DNA of 34,699 nt, taken from assembly GCA_024401225.1 (NCBI GenBank), contig JAKSLM010000029.1:1-34699 (forward strand), written 5' to 3'. Under the pieces are notes generated by a model. The model was not told the DNA's origin. It saw only the letters and a list, made by a program, of their open reading frames with translations, and searched no databases. The first letter of the stretch is position 1. Each line of letters opens with the position of its first letter. Below, piece by piece: positions 24,383-33,026 of this stretch. Position numbers and translations under genes: made by a program. The DNA is from Bacteroidaceae bacterium. GTDB lineage: Bacteria > Bacteroidota > Bacteroidia > Bacteroidales > Bacteroidaceae.

Positions 24383-24760
24383 TTAATTATATAGTTGTTC
24401 TATCTCTATTCCTGCCGACTCGAGGTCAGCTCCCATCGGTGGATTTTCCTTCATCAGTCGCAGGCGTATTCCCTTTACGTTGGGAAGCTCATCGTGGATG
24501 GCCTTTACGATGCGGCCTCCTGCGTGTTCAAGCAGTTTGGAAGGGATGACCATCTCACGCTTTATGATTTCGTAGACATCGGCATAGTTGATGGTGCCAG
24601 TCAACTCGTCAGTTTCCATGGCATGACTGAAGTCGGTGCTGATGGTTACATCCAGGATGAAGTATGCCCCTACGGTTTGTTCCTGAGGCATAACGCCATG
24701 TCGGGCATGGATTTTCACCCCCTTTAATATAATAAGGTGTTGATTCGCGTCCTTCATCAT
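24383..24760 (-). CDS. folB: Dihydroneopterin aldolase
   Basis: A 125-residue enzyme that cleaves 7,8-dihydroneopterin to 6-hydroxymethyl-7,8-dihydropterin and glycolaldehyde in folate synthesis. Seen: KIHARHGVMPQEQTVG with the conserved Glu-containing loop, INYADVYEIIK with the tyrosine region, LLEHAGGRIVKAI, and the catalytic-lysine segment LMKENPPMG. The length is typical (about 120). Its ATG overlaps the stop of the upstream NrdJ-C-like gene by four bases (ATGA); a second ATG follows one codon later. The coupling suggests joint expression, possibly reflecting a nucleotide/folate supply theme. Confidence 0.93.
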   Translation of the reverse strand: MMKDANQHLIILKGVKIHARHGVMPQEQTVGAYFILDVTISTDFSHAMETDELTGTINYADVYEIIKREMVIPSKLLEHAGGRIVKAIHDELPNVKGIRLRLMKENPPMGADLESAGIEIEQLYN

Positions 24761-25428
24761 ATTGTGCTGTCTGCTTGTTCTTTTGTGGTGTTTTGGGCCG
24801 ACTGCTGATCATCGTAGATGTATCTCTTCAATGCTTTTGCCACGCCCGAAGCCCAGTTGTTGATGTCCTCATTCTCCAGCTGCATGTTGTTGACCAGACG
24901 TATCACGTGGCTCAGCGGCATGCGGTATCTAAGGATGCCGGATATGAGTTTTGCGTAGTTCCAGTACTCCTTGTTGAATCGTTCGGAAAGGCCCTCGATG
25001 GTGGTCTTGTAGCCTCGGCGGTTGATAAACTGGAAATCGTATCGCTTCTGCCCATTGTCGTCCAGACTCTTCAGTATGCGGCCCTTGGTCACAGTCTTTG
25101 GCAAAGCAATACCGTCCTCATCGTCCAATACGCCGGTAAAAATCTCGTAAGGATATCCATCCAGCAAGCCCACGAATGCAACCCACTTTTCCTTCTTGTT
25201 CTGGAATTTTACCACATCACATTCCAAGCTCTGTGGACGAGTCTCCGTAATGACGAATTCTGGTCTGTGGGCAGAAATAGCATTGTCAATAAGTTCAAGG
25301 AGTTCTTGGCTGTCCTTATTGCGCGAGTCATTCTGCTTGAATCCGTCAAGTGCGTTGCTTAATCTGTCATTTCCGTATTCTATCAGAATGTCAATGATAT
25401 TGCTTGATAATGAATGTATTTTGGGCAT
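24757..25428 (-). CDS. Stand-alone homologue of the C-terminal region of B12-dependent ribonucleotide reductase (NrdJ)
   Basis: A 223-residue protein. From about residue 68 onward (LECDVVKFQNKKEKWVAF, GLLDGYPYEIFTG, DDEDGIALP, YDFQFINRRGYKTTIEGLS, EYWNYAKLISGILR, GVAKALKRYI) it reads like the region just before the C-terminal Cys-rich tail of Bacteroidetes adenosylcobalamin-dependent ribonucleotide reductases. I recall this similarity from family knowledge and have not computed it. The catalytic barrel is absent, and so is the CxxC...CxxC tail: the protein ends in a polar QSAQNTTKEQ stretch. The first ~60 residues are helical and unfamiliar. It may be a detached regulatory or nucleotide-binding domain, or a relic kept for another use. 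It has its own promoter (25467-25497) and is coupled to folB. Confidence 0.6.
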   Translation of the reverse strand: MPKIHSLSSNIIDILIEYGNDRLSNALDGFKQNDSRNKDSQELLELIDNAISAHRPEFVITETRPQSLECDVVKFQNKKEKWVAFVGLLDGYPYEIFTGVLDDEDGIALPKTVTKGRILKSLDDNGQKRYDFQFINRRGYKTTIEGLSERFNKEYWNYAKLISGILRYRMPLSHVIRLVNNMQLENEDINNWASGVAKALKRYIYDDQQSAQNTTKEQADSTI

Positions 25429-25466
25429 TATTGTACTGTTTTGCTAAATTATCGTTAAGTTCTTTG

Positions 25467-25497
25467 CAAAAATACGAGTCTTTTTTGATTTATCAAA
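25467..25497 (-). promoter_or_regulatory. Promoter of the NrdJ-C-like/folB/MFS operon
   Basis: Minus strand: TTTG (25497-25494), exactly 19 nt, TATTTTTG (25474-25467). Leader about 30 nt. It is divergent from the DUF3078 promoter 22 bp away. Confidence 0.8.
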
Positions 25498-25518
25498 ATA
25501 AAAATGAAAATAAATCAT

Positions 25519-25526
25519 TATCTTTG
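25519..25526 (+). promoter_or_regulatory. -7 box of the DUF3078 gene
   Basis: TATCTTTG matches TAnnTTTG exactly; the -33 site at the expected distance (AAAT) is poor. It lies downstream of an in-frame ATG at 25504, which therefore cannot be in the mRNA; this supports the ATG at 25555 as the start. Confidence 0.65.
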
Positions 25527-25554
25527 CATAAAATTGAAACAAACCATAATTAAT

Positions 25555-26898
25555 ATGAATAGAAATCAAGTTTTTTTTGCAGCACTTTTGCTTTCATCCA
25601 GCATGTCTGCACAGAGTCTTTCGTCTTATTCATCTAAGGCACATGCTATCGCTAATCATTATCAGGATTCACTCAAGAACCTGCACAAGGCCGTGCAGGA
25701 CATGGTAGAGCACGATTCTGCATTTGTCTATTCGCCTTACATGTACCGCATGACTGGCACAAACATGTACTATGCCAATGCCGTTCGCAATGCTTTCTCG
25801 CTCGATAGTGAAGAGGACAATGCACAGCAGAGCCTTGGCATGCAGTATCGCAACGGTCTCAATAATGCAATAGACCAGACTCTCGTACGCAGCTATCAGG
25901 AGAATCCAGGCATGTTCCATTACTATGATGAGCAGCTCAAGGATGAGACAGTAGAGCAGACTGCAGCTCCTGTTGAGTCAAAGAAGGAAGATCTTGATGA
26001 GATCGTGAACAACGTACAGTCTATTCAGGATGTGTCGGAAGTGCTTGACGATGTGGAATTCGAGCTTGAGGTAAAGAAGCCAAACTTCTGGAAGAAGTCG
26101 GGTAAGTTTACAACTCAGTTCACCCAGAGTTATTTCTCCGAGAACTGGTACAAGGGAGGATCGAACAATGTCACACTTCTGTCAACCCTTCTTCTTGAAG
26201 CAAATTACAACGACCAGAAGAAGGTGCAATGGGACAACAAACTCGACCTTCGTCTCGGTTTTGTAAGCACTCCTTCCGATGAGTTCCACAAGTTCATGAC
26301 CAACAACGATAAGATTTATCTTGCATCAAAACTTGGTATCAAGGCTACTAAGGCATGGTTCTATACTGTACAGGCTGATGTCAACACACAATTCCTGCCA
26401 GGTTATCGTACCAACAAGAATGCTACATTCAGTAAGTTCCTTGCTCCTCTCGATGTCTTCGTGTCAGTCGGTATGGACTTCAAGCCAACGCTCAAGAAGG
26501 GATCGTTCTCGGCAGCTATCCTTCCTCTTTCATACAAGATGCGTTACATCGGAACAGACGACGATGTCAACACCATCCACAACAACTATGCCATGATGAA
26601 GGACGGCAATCCTCTCACTACCAAGCACGACTTCGGTTCGAAGGTGGAGCTCAATGCCAAGTTCGAAATTGTAAAGAACCTTACATGGCGTTCACGCGCA
26701 TACTATTATACCACATATACTTATACTGAAGCAGAGTGGGAGAATGCTTTCTCATTCCAGTTCAACAAGTATCTTTCTACCGAAGTAAATGCACTCTGGC
26801 GCTTCGATGACAACCGTGCTCCAAGCACTAAGGATTCTTCGCTTGGTTACTTCCAGTTTAAGGAGTACTTCACATTCGGTCTTGCTTACAACTTCTAA
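25555..26898 (+). CDS. DUF3078 outer-membrane beta-barrel protein
   Basis: A 447-residue exported protein. Signal peptide: MNRNQVFFAALLLSSSMSAQS, cleavage after SMSA. Residues about 20-160 form a helical, partly charged N-terminal region (VQSIQDVSEVLDDVEFELEV). The DUF3078 barrel follows from WKKSGKFTTQFTQSYF, with the hallmark ENWYKGGSNNVTLLSTLLLEANYN, VQWDNKLDLRLGF, FLAPLDVFVSVGMDFKP and a terminal strand ending FGLAYNF, whose C-terminal Phe is the outer-membrane insertion signature. DUF3078 proteins are widespread in Bacteroidetes; their role is unknown, and a channel or receptor is only a guess. ATG 25555 is preferred over the upstream 25504 because the promoter box lies between them. Monocistronic, ending at a bidirectional terminator. 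Confidence 0.85.
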   Translation: MNRNQVFFAALLLSSSMSAQSLSSYSSKAHAIANHYQDSLKNLHKAVQDMVEHDSAFVYSPYMYRMTGTNMYYANAVRNAFSLDSEEDNAQQSLGMQYRNGLNNAIDQTLVRSYQENPGMFHYYDEQLKDETVEQTAAPVESKKEDLDEIVNNVQSIQDVSEVLDDVEFELEVKKPNFWKKSGKFTTQFTQSYFSENWYKGGSNNVTLLSTLLLEANYNDQKKVQWDNKLDLRLGFVSTPSDEFHKFMTNNDKIYLASKLGIKATKAWFYTVQADVNTQFLPGYRTNKNATFSKFLAPLDVFVSVGMDFKPTLKKGSFSAAILPLSYKMRYIGTDDDVNTIHNNYAMMKDGNPLTTKHDFGSKVELNAKFEIVKNLTWRSRAYYYTTYTYTEAEWENAFSFQFNKYLSTEVNALWRFDDNRAPSTKDSSLGYFQFKEYFTFGLAYNF

Positions 26899-26967
26899 TA
26901 GACGTAAATTATAATATTCGTCATTATAATATTTTACATCAAAATATTAGCAACACCATATAAAAAC

Positions 26968-27002
26968 AAAAGAGGGAATGCCGCTGTGGTATTCCCTCTT
27001 TT
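26968..27002. terminator. Bidirectional terminator between DUF3078 and GH10 genes
   Basis: 12-bp perfect stem AAAAGAGGGAAT (26968-26979) / ATTCCCTCTTTT (26991-27002) with an 11-nt loop and T runs on both strands. It serves two convergent genes. Confidence 0.9.
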
Positions 27003-27062
27003 ATTGCTATACGACAGTTCTTTGACTGAACTATCCGTATGTGTATGAAACAGATGTGATGA

Positions 27063-29768
27063 TCATCTGCGGATAAACTTCTTTCCGTTCTTGATGATGA
27101 TGCCCTTGTAGTTGGCATCAACCTTCATGCCCTGGAGATTGTAGGTCTCGGTGTTGGTGCTGGCTGCATCGATGGTGATGCTCTCAATGTCGGTGTTGAG
27201 TGTGCACTTGAGCTCGACCTTGTCGATGTTGCAGTTGGCGCCTGTGATGGTGAATCGAAGCACCTGGGTGCCTTCTGCAAGTTCTTTGCTGAAGTTGCCC
27301 TTTACCACTTTGTAGGTGTCCCAACTGTTGTTGCCTGTCTGTGGTACTGATACCTTGCAGAGCTGGGTGGTCTTGCCATCCTCAACGAGGCTGATGGTGA
27401 AGCCTGAGTTGCTGACTCCTGACGATACTGTTGCCTCGTAGGCGTACTTGCCTGGCTCCTTTACGTTGATGGTGTATTCGGTCCATTCGTTGACTGCTGT
27501 GTAGCCGAGTGCGTAGCCTCCATTGCCTGTTACGATGTCTACACCACCGTTGTCAGTACGATACTTGGCTGCACCCTGGTCATCGGTGTCAGAATCGTGC
27601 CATGTGAGGCCTTCCTCACCCTTATCGAAGTTTTCGGCCTGAATGATGCCTGGGATGGTGATGGCTGTCTTGTAAGGCGAACGCTTGGCTGTAACCTTGA
27701 GGTTGTAGGATGCAATCTTCGACTGCTTGCCGTCCACATCGGTTGCAATGGCTGTGAAGAGGTATTCGCCCTTGGTAGATGGGGTGTAAGTAGTGGCAAA
27801 TGGTGCAGAGGTTACGGTCTTGTTGAGTGTACCATTGACATAGAATTTCACATCCTTAATCTCTGTGTCAGATTTTACATCGGCTGCGATGGTGGTCTTT
27901 GTGCCTACCATTGATACTGCAGGATCAGTACTGAGGGCGATGTCGATGTCATCGTTTATTTCGATGCGCTCGAATGTGATCTTGTCGATGTTGATGACGT
28001 ACTGGCCTGAGCCACCTGTGATGCCGAGACGCAACACTTGCTGACCTGCTTCCAATGGAAGAAGAAGGCGTCCGTAGGCGTTCTTGTATGTGCTCCAGTC
28101 GCCTGTCCTTGCCAACACTTCATTAGCTGCTGTAAGCGATGTCAGACCTTCAGGAGTGCTGAGCGAGAGGTTGATTGACGCACCTGCTTCTGGGGCAGAG
28201 TAGTAGACGGTGTAAGCGTACATTCCAGCCTCCTTGACGTCGACGGTGTATTCCATCCATTCGCCTGGTTCGCCATATCCGATCACATAGCCAGTACCTC
28301 CCTTTTCGATGTCGATACCTGTGTCATCGGTGCGGTAAGCTGATCCTGTGCCTTGCTTGTTCTTGTTGTTGTCGTGGAATGCAATGCCATCGGCACCAGA
28401 GTCGAAGTTCTCTGTCTGAAGCACGCCAGGAAGTTCGGTAGGCTTGTTCTTGTATGGTGCACGTGGGTTGCTTGATGTGATGCTTGACAAGCGCTCGTAA
28501 GTGGTGCCGTCCGTGCATGTTACGACAGCCTTTATCTCATGTTTTCCTGTTGTGGTAGGAGTGAACTCTGTCACGTAAGGAGCCTCGGTCATTGTGGCTA
28601 CCAGATTATTCTTCACGTAGAGGTCAATCTTCTCGATAGTCTTTGTGCGCATGCTTGCGCGTACGGTGATAGAGGTAGGGACTTCCTTCTCGACTGTCAA
28701 GGATGCTGGCTTGACGTATACGGATGCTTCCTTCACCATGCCAGGGAATGGGCTCTTGGCGTTCTTTGCCTTGTCCGACTTCATGTATTCGCGGAGCCAA
28801 GTCATGGCTGGACGATCCTTTCCGTTCTTAATGATTCCCGAGTTGCCATCAGTAGTCCATGTGGCGCCGTAGAGGTAGCCCCAGAGGGTGATGCCTGCCA
28901 CGTAGTCCTGTTCCCACATGTAAGGAATCTGGTCCTTGTACTGCTGAAGCTGCTTGTTGTCATCGCTTGTGCCGATGTCGTACTCGGTGCTATACATAGG
29001 CATCTTGAGTGCATTCTGAATCTCGGTCATGGCCGACTTGAATGAGCTGAATCCCATGTCTGTAAGGTCGTGCGACTGACATCCGTAGGCATCGATAGGA
29101 GCACCGGCATCGCGAAGTGTGCGTACGAGGTCGATAAACTCGCTCTTCTGCCACTGGAAGGTGTTGAAGTCGTTGTAGATGAGGATGGCATTTGGCCAGC
29201 GTTCGTAAGCCAGTTCGAATGCCTTGATGAGCCAGTCGTAGCCCGTCTTGCCTGTGCCTCCGAGTGCCTCGATGAAGTATGGAGTGCCAGCCTGGTGGCC
29301 TGTGATGGCCTCGTTGACTACGTCGATGAGCTGAAGGTTAGGGTAGCGCTTCTTGACCTGATCCATCCATTGCACTATCTCCTTGTAGCGCTGCTCAGGT
29401 GTCTGCGACTCGAGCCATTTAGGATACTGTGCTCCCCAGATGAGTGCGTGAAACTTGAATGGGAAGTTGTTGTTCTTGGCATAGTTGTAGGCATTGTCGC
29501 ATCCTCCCCAGTTGAAGGAGTTGTTGGTGCCTTCCACCGATGCCCACTTTGATTCGTTCTCGCAGGTGATCTGATTCCAGAGCGTCTTGTATTCTACTCC
29601 TGCACCGTTGACCTGTCCGCGGGTGGTGATGTTGCCGAGAAACTTGTCAGGGTTGGAGCTGAGCTGGGCGTTGATGCTCGATGAGAACATCATTGCTGCT
29701 GAGACAATGAATGTCTTGATTGCTCCTGCCGACTGGTTGGTGGCTGTCGTAAAGGTTAGTTTTTTCAT
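27063..29768 (-). CDS. Secreted modular GH10 endo-1,4-beta-xylanase with two Ig-CBM6 cassettes
   Basis: A 901-residue exported enzyme. A signal peptide (about 1-34, ending SINA) precedes the GH10 barrel (about 40-335), with acid/base Glu153 (DVVNEAI), nucleophile Glu262 (STEYDIG) and the FHALIWGAQYPKW substrate-binding strand at about 106. Next come an Ig-like module (about 345-435), a CBM6-type module (about 445-600, ending INIDKITFERIE), a second Ig-like module (about 605-695), a second CBM6 (about 705-855, ending NIDKVELK), and a C-terminal tail YNLQGMKV...GIIIKNGKKFIRR of the type found on many exported Prevotella proteins. It should cut xylan main chains outside the cell or at its surface. 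It lies 7 nt after the SGNH esterase gene, in the same operon. No SusC/D pair is nearby. Confidence 0.9.
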   Translation of the reverse strand: MKKLTFTTATNQSAGAIKTFIVSAAMMFSSSINAQLSSNPDKFLGNITTRGQVNGAGVEYKTLWNQITCENESKWASVEGTNNSFNWGGCDNAYNYAKNNNFPFKFHALIWGAQYPKWLESQTPEQRYKEIVQWMDQVKKRYPNLQLIDVVNEAITGHQAGTPYFIEALGGTGKTGYDWLIKAFELAYERWPNAILIYNDFNTFQWQKSEFIDLVRTLRDAGAPIDAYGCQSHDLTDMGFSSFKSAMTEIQNALKMPMYSTEYDIGTSDDNKQLQQYKDQIPYMWEQDYVAGITLWGYLYGATWTTDGNSGIIKNGKDRPAMTWLREYMKSDKAKNAKSPFPGMVKEASVYVKPASLTVEKEVPTSITVRASMRTKTIEKIDLYVKNNLVATMTEAPYVTEFTPTTTGKHEIKAVVTCTDGTTYERLSSITSSNPRAPYKNKPTELPGVLQTENFDSGADGIAFHDNNKNKQGTGSAYRTDDTGIDIEKGGTGYVIGYGEPGEWMEYTVDVKEAGMYAYTVYYSAPEAGASINLSLSTPEGLTSLTAANEVLARTGDWSTYKNAYGRLLLPLEAGQQVLRLGITGGSGQYVINIDKITFERIEINDDIDIALSTDPAVSMVGTKTTIAADVKSDTEIKDVKFYVNGTLNKTVTSAPFATTYTPSTKGEYLFTAIATDVDGKQSKIASYNLKVTAKRSPYKTAITIPGIIQAENFDKGEEGLTWHDSDTDDQGAAKYRTDNGGVDIVTGNGGYALGYTAVNEWTEYTINVKEPGKYAYEATVSSGVSNSGFTISLVEDGKTTQLCKVSVPQTGNNSWDTYKVVKGNFSKELAEGTQVLRFTITGANCNIDKVELKCTLNTDIESITIDAASTNTETYNLQGMKVDANYKGIIIKNGKKFIRR

Positions 29769-29775
29769 ATAAAGT

Positions 29776-30969
29776 CTATTTAAAAAGGTTTATGTCAATG
29801 CTTTCGCCCATAGTCTTGTAGCCATCGGCATTGAGGTGGAGCCAGTCGTTCTCGAAGAGGAATGCCTTCTGGAGTGCCTCTGTGTTTTCAGGATTGCGAA
29901 CCGTCTTGTCGAAGTCGATGACAGCGTCAAGGTCCTTGCATGTGCGAATCCATTCGTTTACCGTGCTGCGTGCAGCCTCATGGTCGGGCGAGTAGTAGTT
30001 GTTGCCCTTGAATGGGGTGATAGTAGCACCATACACCTTGATGCCCTTGGCATGAGCCTCTTCGATCATTTTTGTATAGGCCTCGATGAGTCCCTTTGCT
30101 GTCTCAGCACCATTGCGGCTGCCGCCAAGGTCGTTGATGCCTTCGAAGATGATGATGTACTTCACGCCTTCCTGCTGCATGATGTCGCGGTTGAATCGCT
30201 TTGCACCTGTAGGGCCGAGTCCGCCGCGGAGCACGCAGTTGCCACCGATGCCGAGGTTGAGGACTGCAACGTCGCGTGTTGCCTTGTTCTTCAGGAGTGA
30301 GCGTGAGAGGTTGTCAGCCCATCGGTTCTGCTGGTTGGTGGTTGATCCACGTCCGTCAGTTATGGAGTTGCCGAGTATGGCTACTGCTCTTGTCTGCTTC
30401 TTGCCTACCACGTCGATGCCGCAGATGTTGTACCAGTGGTCGGTCTTTTCGACATTGGTGAAGTCGGATGTGTTGCCCTCGGCAATGTAGCTTGTGGTGC
30501 GGCTGCCAGGGTGGCCAGTCACGTTCTTGTTGTCGCAATTGCCGTAATGGATGGTGATGGCGATGTTCTCGCGTGGTCCTACCTTGTACTTGATAGGGTC
30601 AGACACTACCATCTCGCCTGCAGCAATCGTTACGTCCTGTTTGTTGTTGAAGTATACTGACTTTGTTGTTCCCTCCACGATGTCGGCCGAACTGCCGCTT
30701 GTCTTTGCAATGGCTATTTCTACGGCTTTGATCTCTGTAGGCTGCTTGCCGTATTCGTTCGAGAGCTTCAGGCGAAGGGTCTTTCCGCCTATGGAGAGCT
30801 GGACGATCTCCCTGATGCTGTTGCCCGAAAGTCCTGGTGAAGGTGGAAGGTTGTGTGGTTCAACTACTTGCTGTGCTGTGGTCCATGTGCCTACCCATCT
30901 CTGTGCAAGGGCTGCGGTCGACATGATGCATGATATCAATACGAAAAGAATAAGTCTGTTTGCTTTCAT
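29776..30969 (-). CDS. Secreted SGNH/GDSL-family hydrolase, probable carbohydrate esterase
   Basis: A 397-residue exported hydrolase. Signal peptide MKANRLILFVLISCIMSTAALAQ, cleaved after ALA. The N-terminal ~190 residues form a beta-rich domain (GTWTTAQQVVEPHNLPP, then LRLKLSNEYG), as in the TesA-like SGNH proteins related to rhamnogalacturonan and xylan acetylesterases. SGNH blocks: I, ILGNSITDG with Ser202; II, GIGGN with Gly near 242; III, EGIND with Asn279; V, DWLHLN with Asp375 and His378. Next to the GH10 gene (7 nt) it most likely removes acetyl groups from xylan or its oligomers, opening the chain to the xylanase; this is inference from context. It is the first gene of the operon, with a perfect promoter at 31016-31046. 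Confidence 0.87.
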   Translation of the reverse strand: MKANRLILFVLISCIMSTAALAQRWVGTWTTAQQVVEPHNLPPSPGLSGNSIREIVQLSIGGKTLRLKLSNEYGKQPTEIKAVEIAIAKTSGSSADIVEGTTKSVYFNNKQDVTIAAGEMVVSDPIKYKVGPRENIAITIHYGNCDNKNVTGHPGSRTTSYIAEGNTSDFTNVEKTDHWYNICGIDVVGKKQTRAVAILGNSITDGRGSTTNQQNRWADNLSRSLLKNKATRDVAVLNLGIGGNCVLRGGLGPTGAKRFNRDIMQQEGVKYIIIFEGINDLGGSRNGAETAKGLIEAYTKMIEEAHAKGIKVYGATITPFKGNNYYSPDHEAARSTVNEWIRTCKDLDAVIDFDKTVRNPENTEALQKAFLFENDWLHLNADGYKTMGESIDINLFK

Positions 30970-31015
30970 TTTTATGTTTGGTTAGTTTTTGTGAAACGGT
31001 ATTGTATTTATGTCA

Positions 31016-31046
31016 CAAAGGTACGAAAAAAAAATGACAGCACAAA
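31016..31046 (-). promoter_or_regulatory. Promoter of the esterase-xylanase operon
   Basis: Minus strand: TTTG (31046-31043), exactly 19 nt, TACCTTTG (31023-31016). Perfect match; the leader is about 40 nt. No operator is evident. Confidence 0.8.
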
Positions 31047-31195
31047 GAAATCTTCAAAAAAAATGTCAGTATTGTTGTACTTTTTTTCAGAGAGTCACTT
31101 CTACCATAACTTGAAATAATATGAAATTCCCCAAAGCGTAACGCTGTAACGGAAAGCATGGGATAAGGGCTGAATCTTGATAATCCATAGCGACG

Positions 31196-31243
31196 AAAAA
31201 GAAAACTCCTTGCAAGGCGTTGGTTCTGCCCTTGCAAGGAGTT
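31196..31243 (-). terminator. Terminator of the fabD-amylase transcript
   Basis: 14-bp perfect stem: AACTCCTTGCAAGG (31204-31217, plus strand) / CCTTGCAAGGAGTT (31230-31243), 12-nt loop. The minus-strand tail is TTCTTTTTC. It lies about 90 nt past the amylase stop. A further partial arm copy (TTGCAAGGAGTT) sits at 31254-31265, just before the hairpin in the direction of transcription. Confidence 0.8.
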
Positions 31244-31334
31244 AGTATGACGATTGCAAGGAGTTTGTCGTCTTCTTGCAATGCTGTTTAGCGTGCGTTA
31301 GATGAGTAAAAGCAATGGTGTGGCCGAATGCTTA

Positions 31335-33026
31335 TTATAGTTTGAACTTTAACGCCTTACCACCGTTGGATGGAACTTCAATGTAAGTGGTTCCATCAGG
31401 CATGATGATATGCTTCTCGATGGTGTGGGAGAGGAGCTCCTTGCACTCCACCTTTTCGGCAAATGTAGGTATGCCGAGGTACTCGAAGGCATGAGCTGGT
31501 ATCTTAACCCAGGCGCGCTGGTCCTCGTCGGAGAAGTTGGCAACGACCAAAATGAGCTCTTTGTCGGCCTTACGGATGAAGGCATAGAGCTTGTTGGTGT
31601 CCATGAGTTCGTTGTCGTAGTTGGCATATTGGATGTCGTAGAACTTTCCCTCACGAATGGCTTTGTCCTTATTGCACATGCCGAGCACCTTTTCGTAGTA
31701 GTGCTGAAGCTTTTTCTCATCGTCGGTAAGCAGTTTCCCTTCAAATTTGCCTCCGTTTCTCCATCGGCGAATGGTGTCGATCGTCCAATAATCGAAGATG
31801 GTGGTACGACCATCACGACCCGAGAATCCCTCCTCGTCCATACCTGGTTCGCCAAGTTCCTGACCGAAGTACACCATCATTGGGTTGGTGCCCATGAGTG
31901 CGCTCACGAGCAGGGCTGGCTTTCCCTTCTCGGCCGAACCAGCAAAGAAAGGCGATGCGATGCGCTGCTCATCGTGGTTCTCAAGGAAGTTGAGCATGTG
32001 GTCCTTGATGTCGTCAACTGCCTGCCAAGCGCCTGTGATACAGCTTGCTGAGTTGCCGCCCACTACGGAACGAAGGGTGTCGTAGAGGCCTACCTTGTCG
32101 TAAAGGTAGTCGAAGTGGCCACGATGGATGTAGTTGCGGTACTCGTGCGGATTGTAGACCTCGGCGATGAAGATGATGTCAGGATACTTCTCCTTGACCT
32201 GTGGGATGGCCCATCCCCAGAAGTCGCAAGGCACCATCTCGGCCATGTCACAACGGAAACCGTCGATGCCCTTGCTTGCCCAGAAGAGGAGGATGTCGCG
32301 CATCTTGATCCATGTGTCGGGTGTGGAAGGGGAGAATACCAACTGGTGAGTGCCTTGATAGTCAACACCATAGTTGAGCTTTACGGTCTCGTACCAGTCG
32401 TTCTGACCTGCCCACTGGGTGAAGCAGTCGTTGCCTGTCACCTTGGCTGGTTCTTCTACATATTCGCCCATTTCTTCGTCCTTGAGAGAGAAATTTGGTG
32501 AGAAGCGTGAGTATGGAATGTAGTAGAAGTTGTTCTGGAGTGAGAACGACATTGTAGTGTCGTCGTCCTCGCCAAGGTCACGTACGCCCTCAGGCTTTGC
32601 GTCTGAATGGTACTGGCGTGCCACATGGTTAGGCACGAAGTCGATGATCATCTTGAGTTCAGCCTTGTGGGTACGCTTCACGAGGTTTTCAAACTCTTTC
32701 ATGCGCTCTGGCACCTTTGTAGCCAGGTCGGGATCGATGTCGTAATAGTCCTTGATAGCATATGGGCTGCCTGCGTTGCCCTTGACTACAGCTGGATGGT
32801 CCTTCTGGATGCCGTACTGTGTGTAGTCGGTCTTTGTGGCATGCTCGATAATGCCTGTGTACCAGATGTGTGTGGCACCAAGTTTCTTTATCTCACCAAG
32901 TGCGGCAAGGGTGAAGTCTGCCATCTTGCCACATCCGTTAGTGTCCTTTAAACCATTATTCACACACTTCTTTGAATTTGCTCCAAAGAGGCGTGTGAAT
33001 ACTTGGTAGATTGTAATCTTCTCCAT
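31335..33026 (-). CDS. Cytoplasmic GH13 alpha-amylase-family enzyme
   Basis: A 563-residue glycoside hydrolase of family 13 with no signal peptide. Conserved regions: I, DFVPNHVA (129-136); II, DGFRCDMAE with nucleophile Asp260; III, FIAEVYNP with acid/base Glu289; IV, NFLENHDEQR with Asp352. A C-terminal beta domain (about 470-563) follows the barrel. It should hydrolyse or transfer alpha-1,4-glucans or maltodextrins inside the cell; the exact subfamily is not settled from sequence. The frame is open 43 codons further upstream, but that would overlap fabD. The ATG at 33026-33024 shares one base with the fabD stop (TAATG), marking coupled translation, and starts the conserved MEKITIYQVFTRLFG sequence. 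The transcript ends at the hairpin at 31196-31243. Confidence 0.88.
   Translation of the reverse strand: MEKITIYQVFTRLFGANSKKCVNNGLKDTNGCGKMADFTLAALGEIKKLGATHIWYTGIIEHATKTDYTQYGIQKDHPAVVKGNAGSPYAIKDYYDIDPDLATKVPERMKEFENLVKRTHKAELKMIIDFVPNHVARQYHSDAKPEGVRDLGEDDDTTMSFSLQNNFYYIPYSRFSPNFSLKDEEMGEYVEEPAKVTGNDCFTQWAGQNDWYETVKLNYGVDYQGTHQLVFSPSTPDTWIKMRDILLFWASKGIDGFRCDMAEMVPCDFWGWAIPQVKEKYPDIIFIAEVYNPHEYRNYIHRGHFDYLYDKVGLYDTLRSVVGGNSASCITGAWQAVDDIKDHMLNFLENHDEQRIASPFFAGSAEKGKPALLVSALMGTNPMMVYFGQELGEPGMDEEGFSGRDGRTTIFDYWTIDTIRRWRNGGKFEGKLLTDDEKKLQHYYEKVLGMCNKDKAIREGKFYDIQYANYDNELMDTNKLYAFIRKADKELILVVANFSDEDQRAWVKIPAHAFEYLGIPTFAEKVECKELLSHTIEKHIIMPDGTTYIEVPSNGGKALKFKL

Larger units (their letters stand above)
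30970..31334. other. 365-bp gene-free region between the esterase and amylase genes
   Basis: It contains the esterase promoter (31016-31046) and the amylase terminator with an extra arm copy (31196-31266). The part between (31047-31195) shows no convincing gene or repeat; short frames here lack a plausible start and any recognisable family. Confidence 0.65.

Noticed and set aside
25504-25554. 17-codon extension of the DUF3078 protein
   Set aside because: The -7 promoter box (25519-25526) lies inside it, so it should not be transcribed; the signal peptide starts at 25555.
31087-31281. Short minus-strand frame upstream of the esterase promoter region
   Set aside because: It covers the amylase terminator hairpin, has no start signal and no family resemblance.
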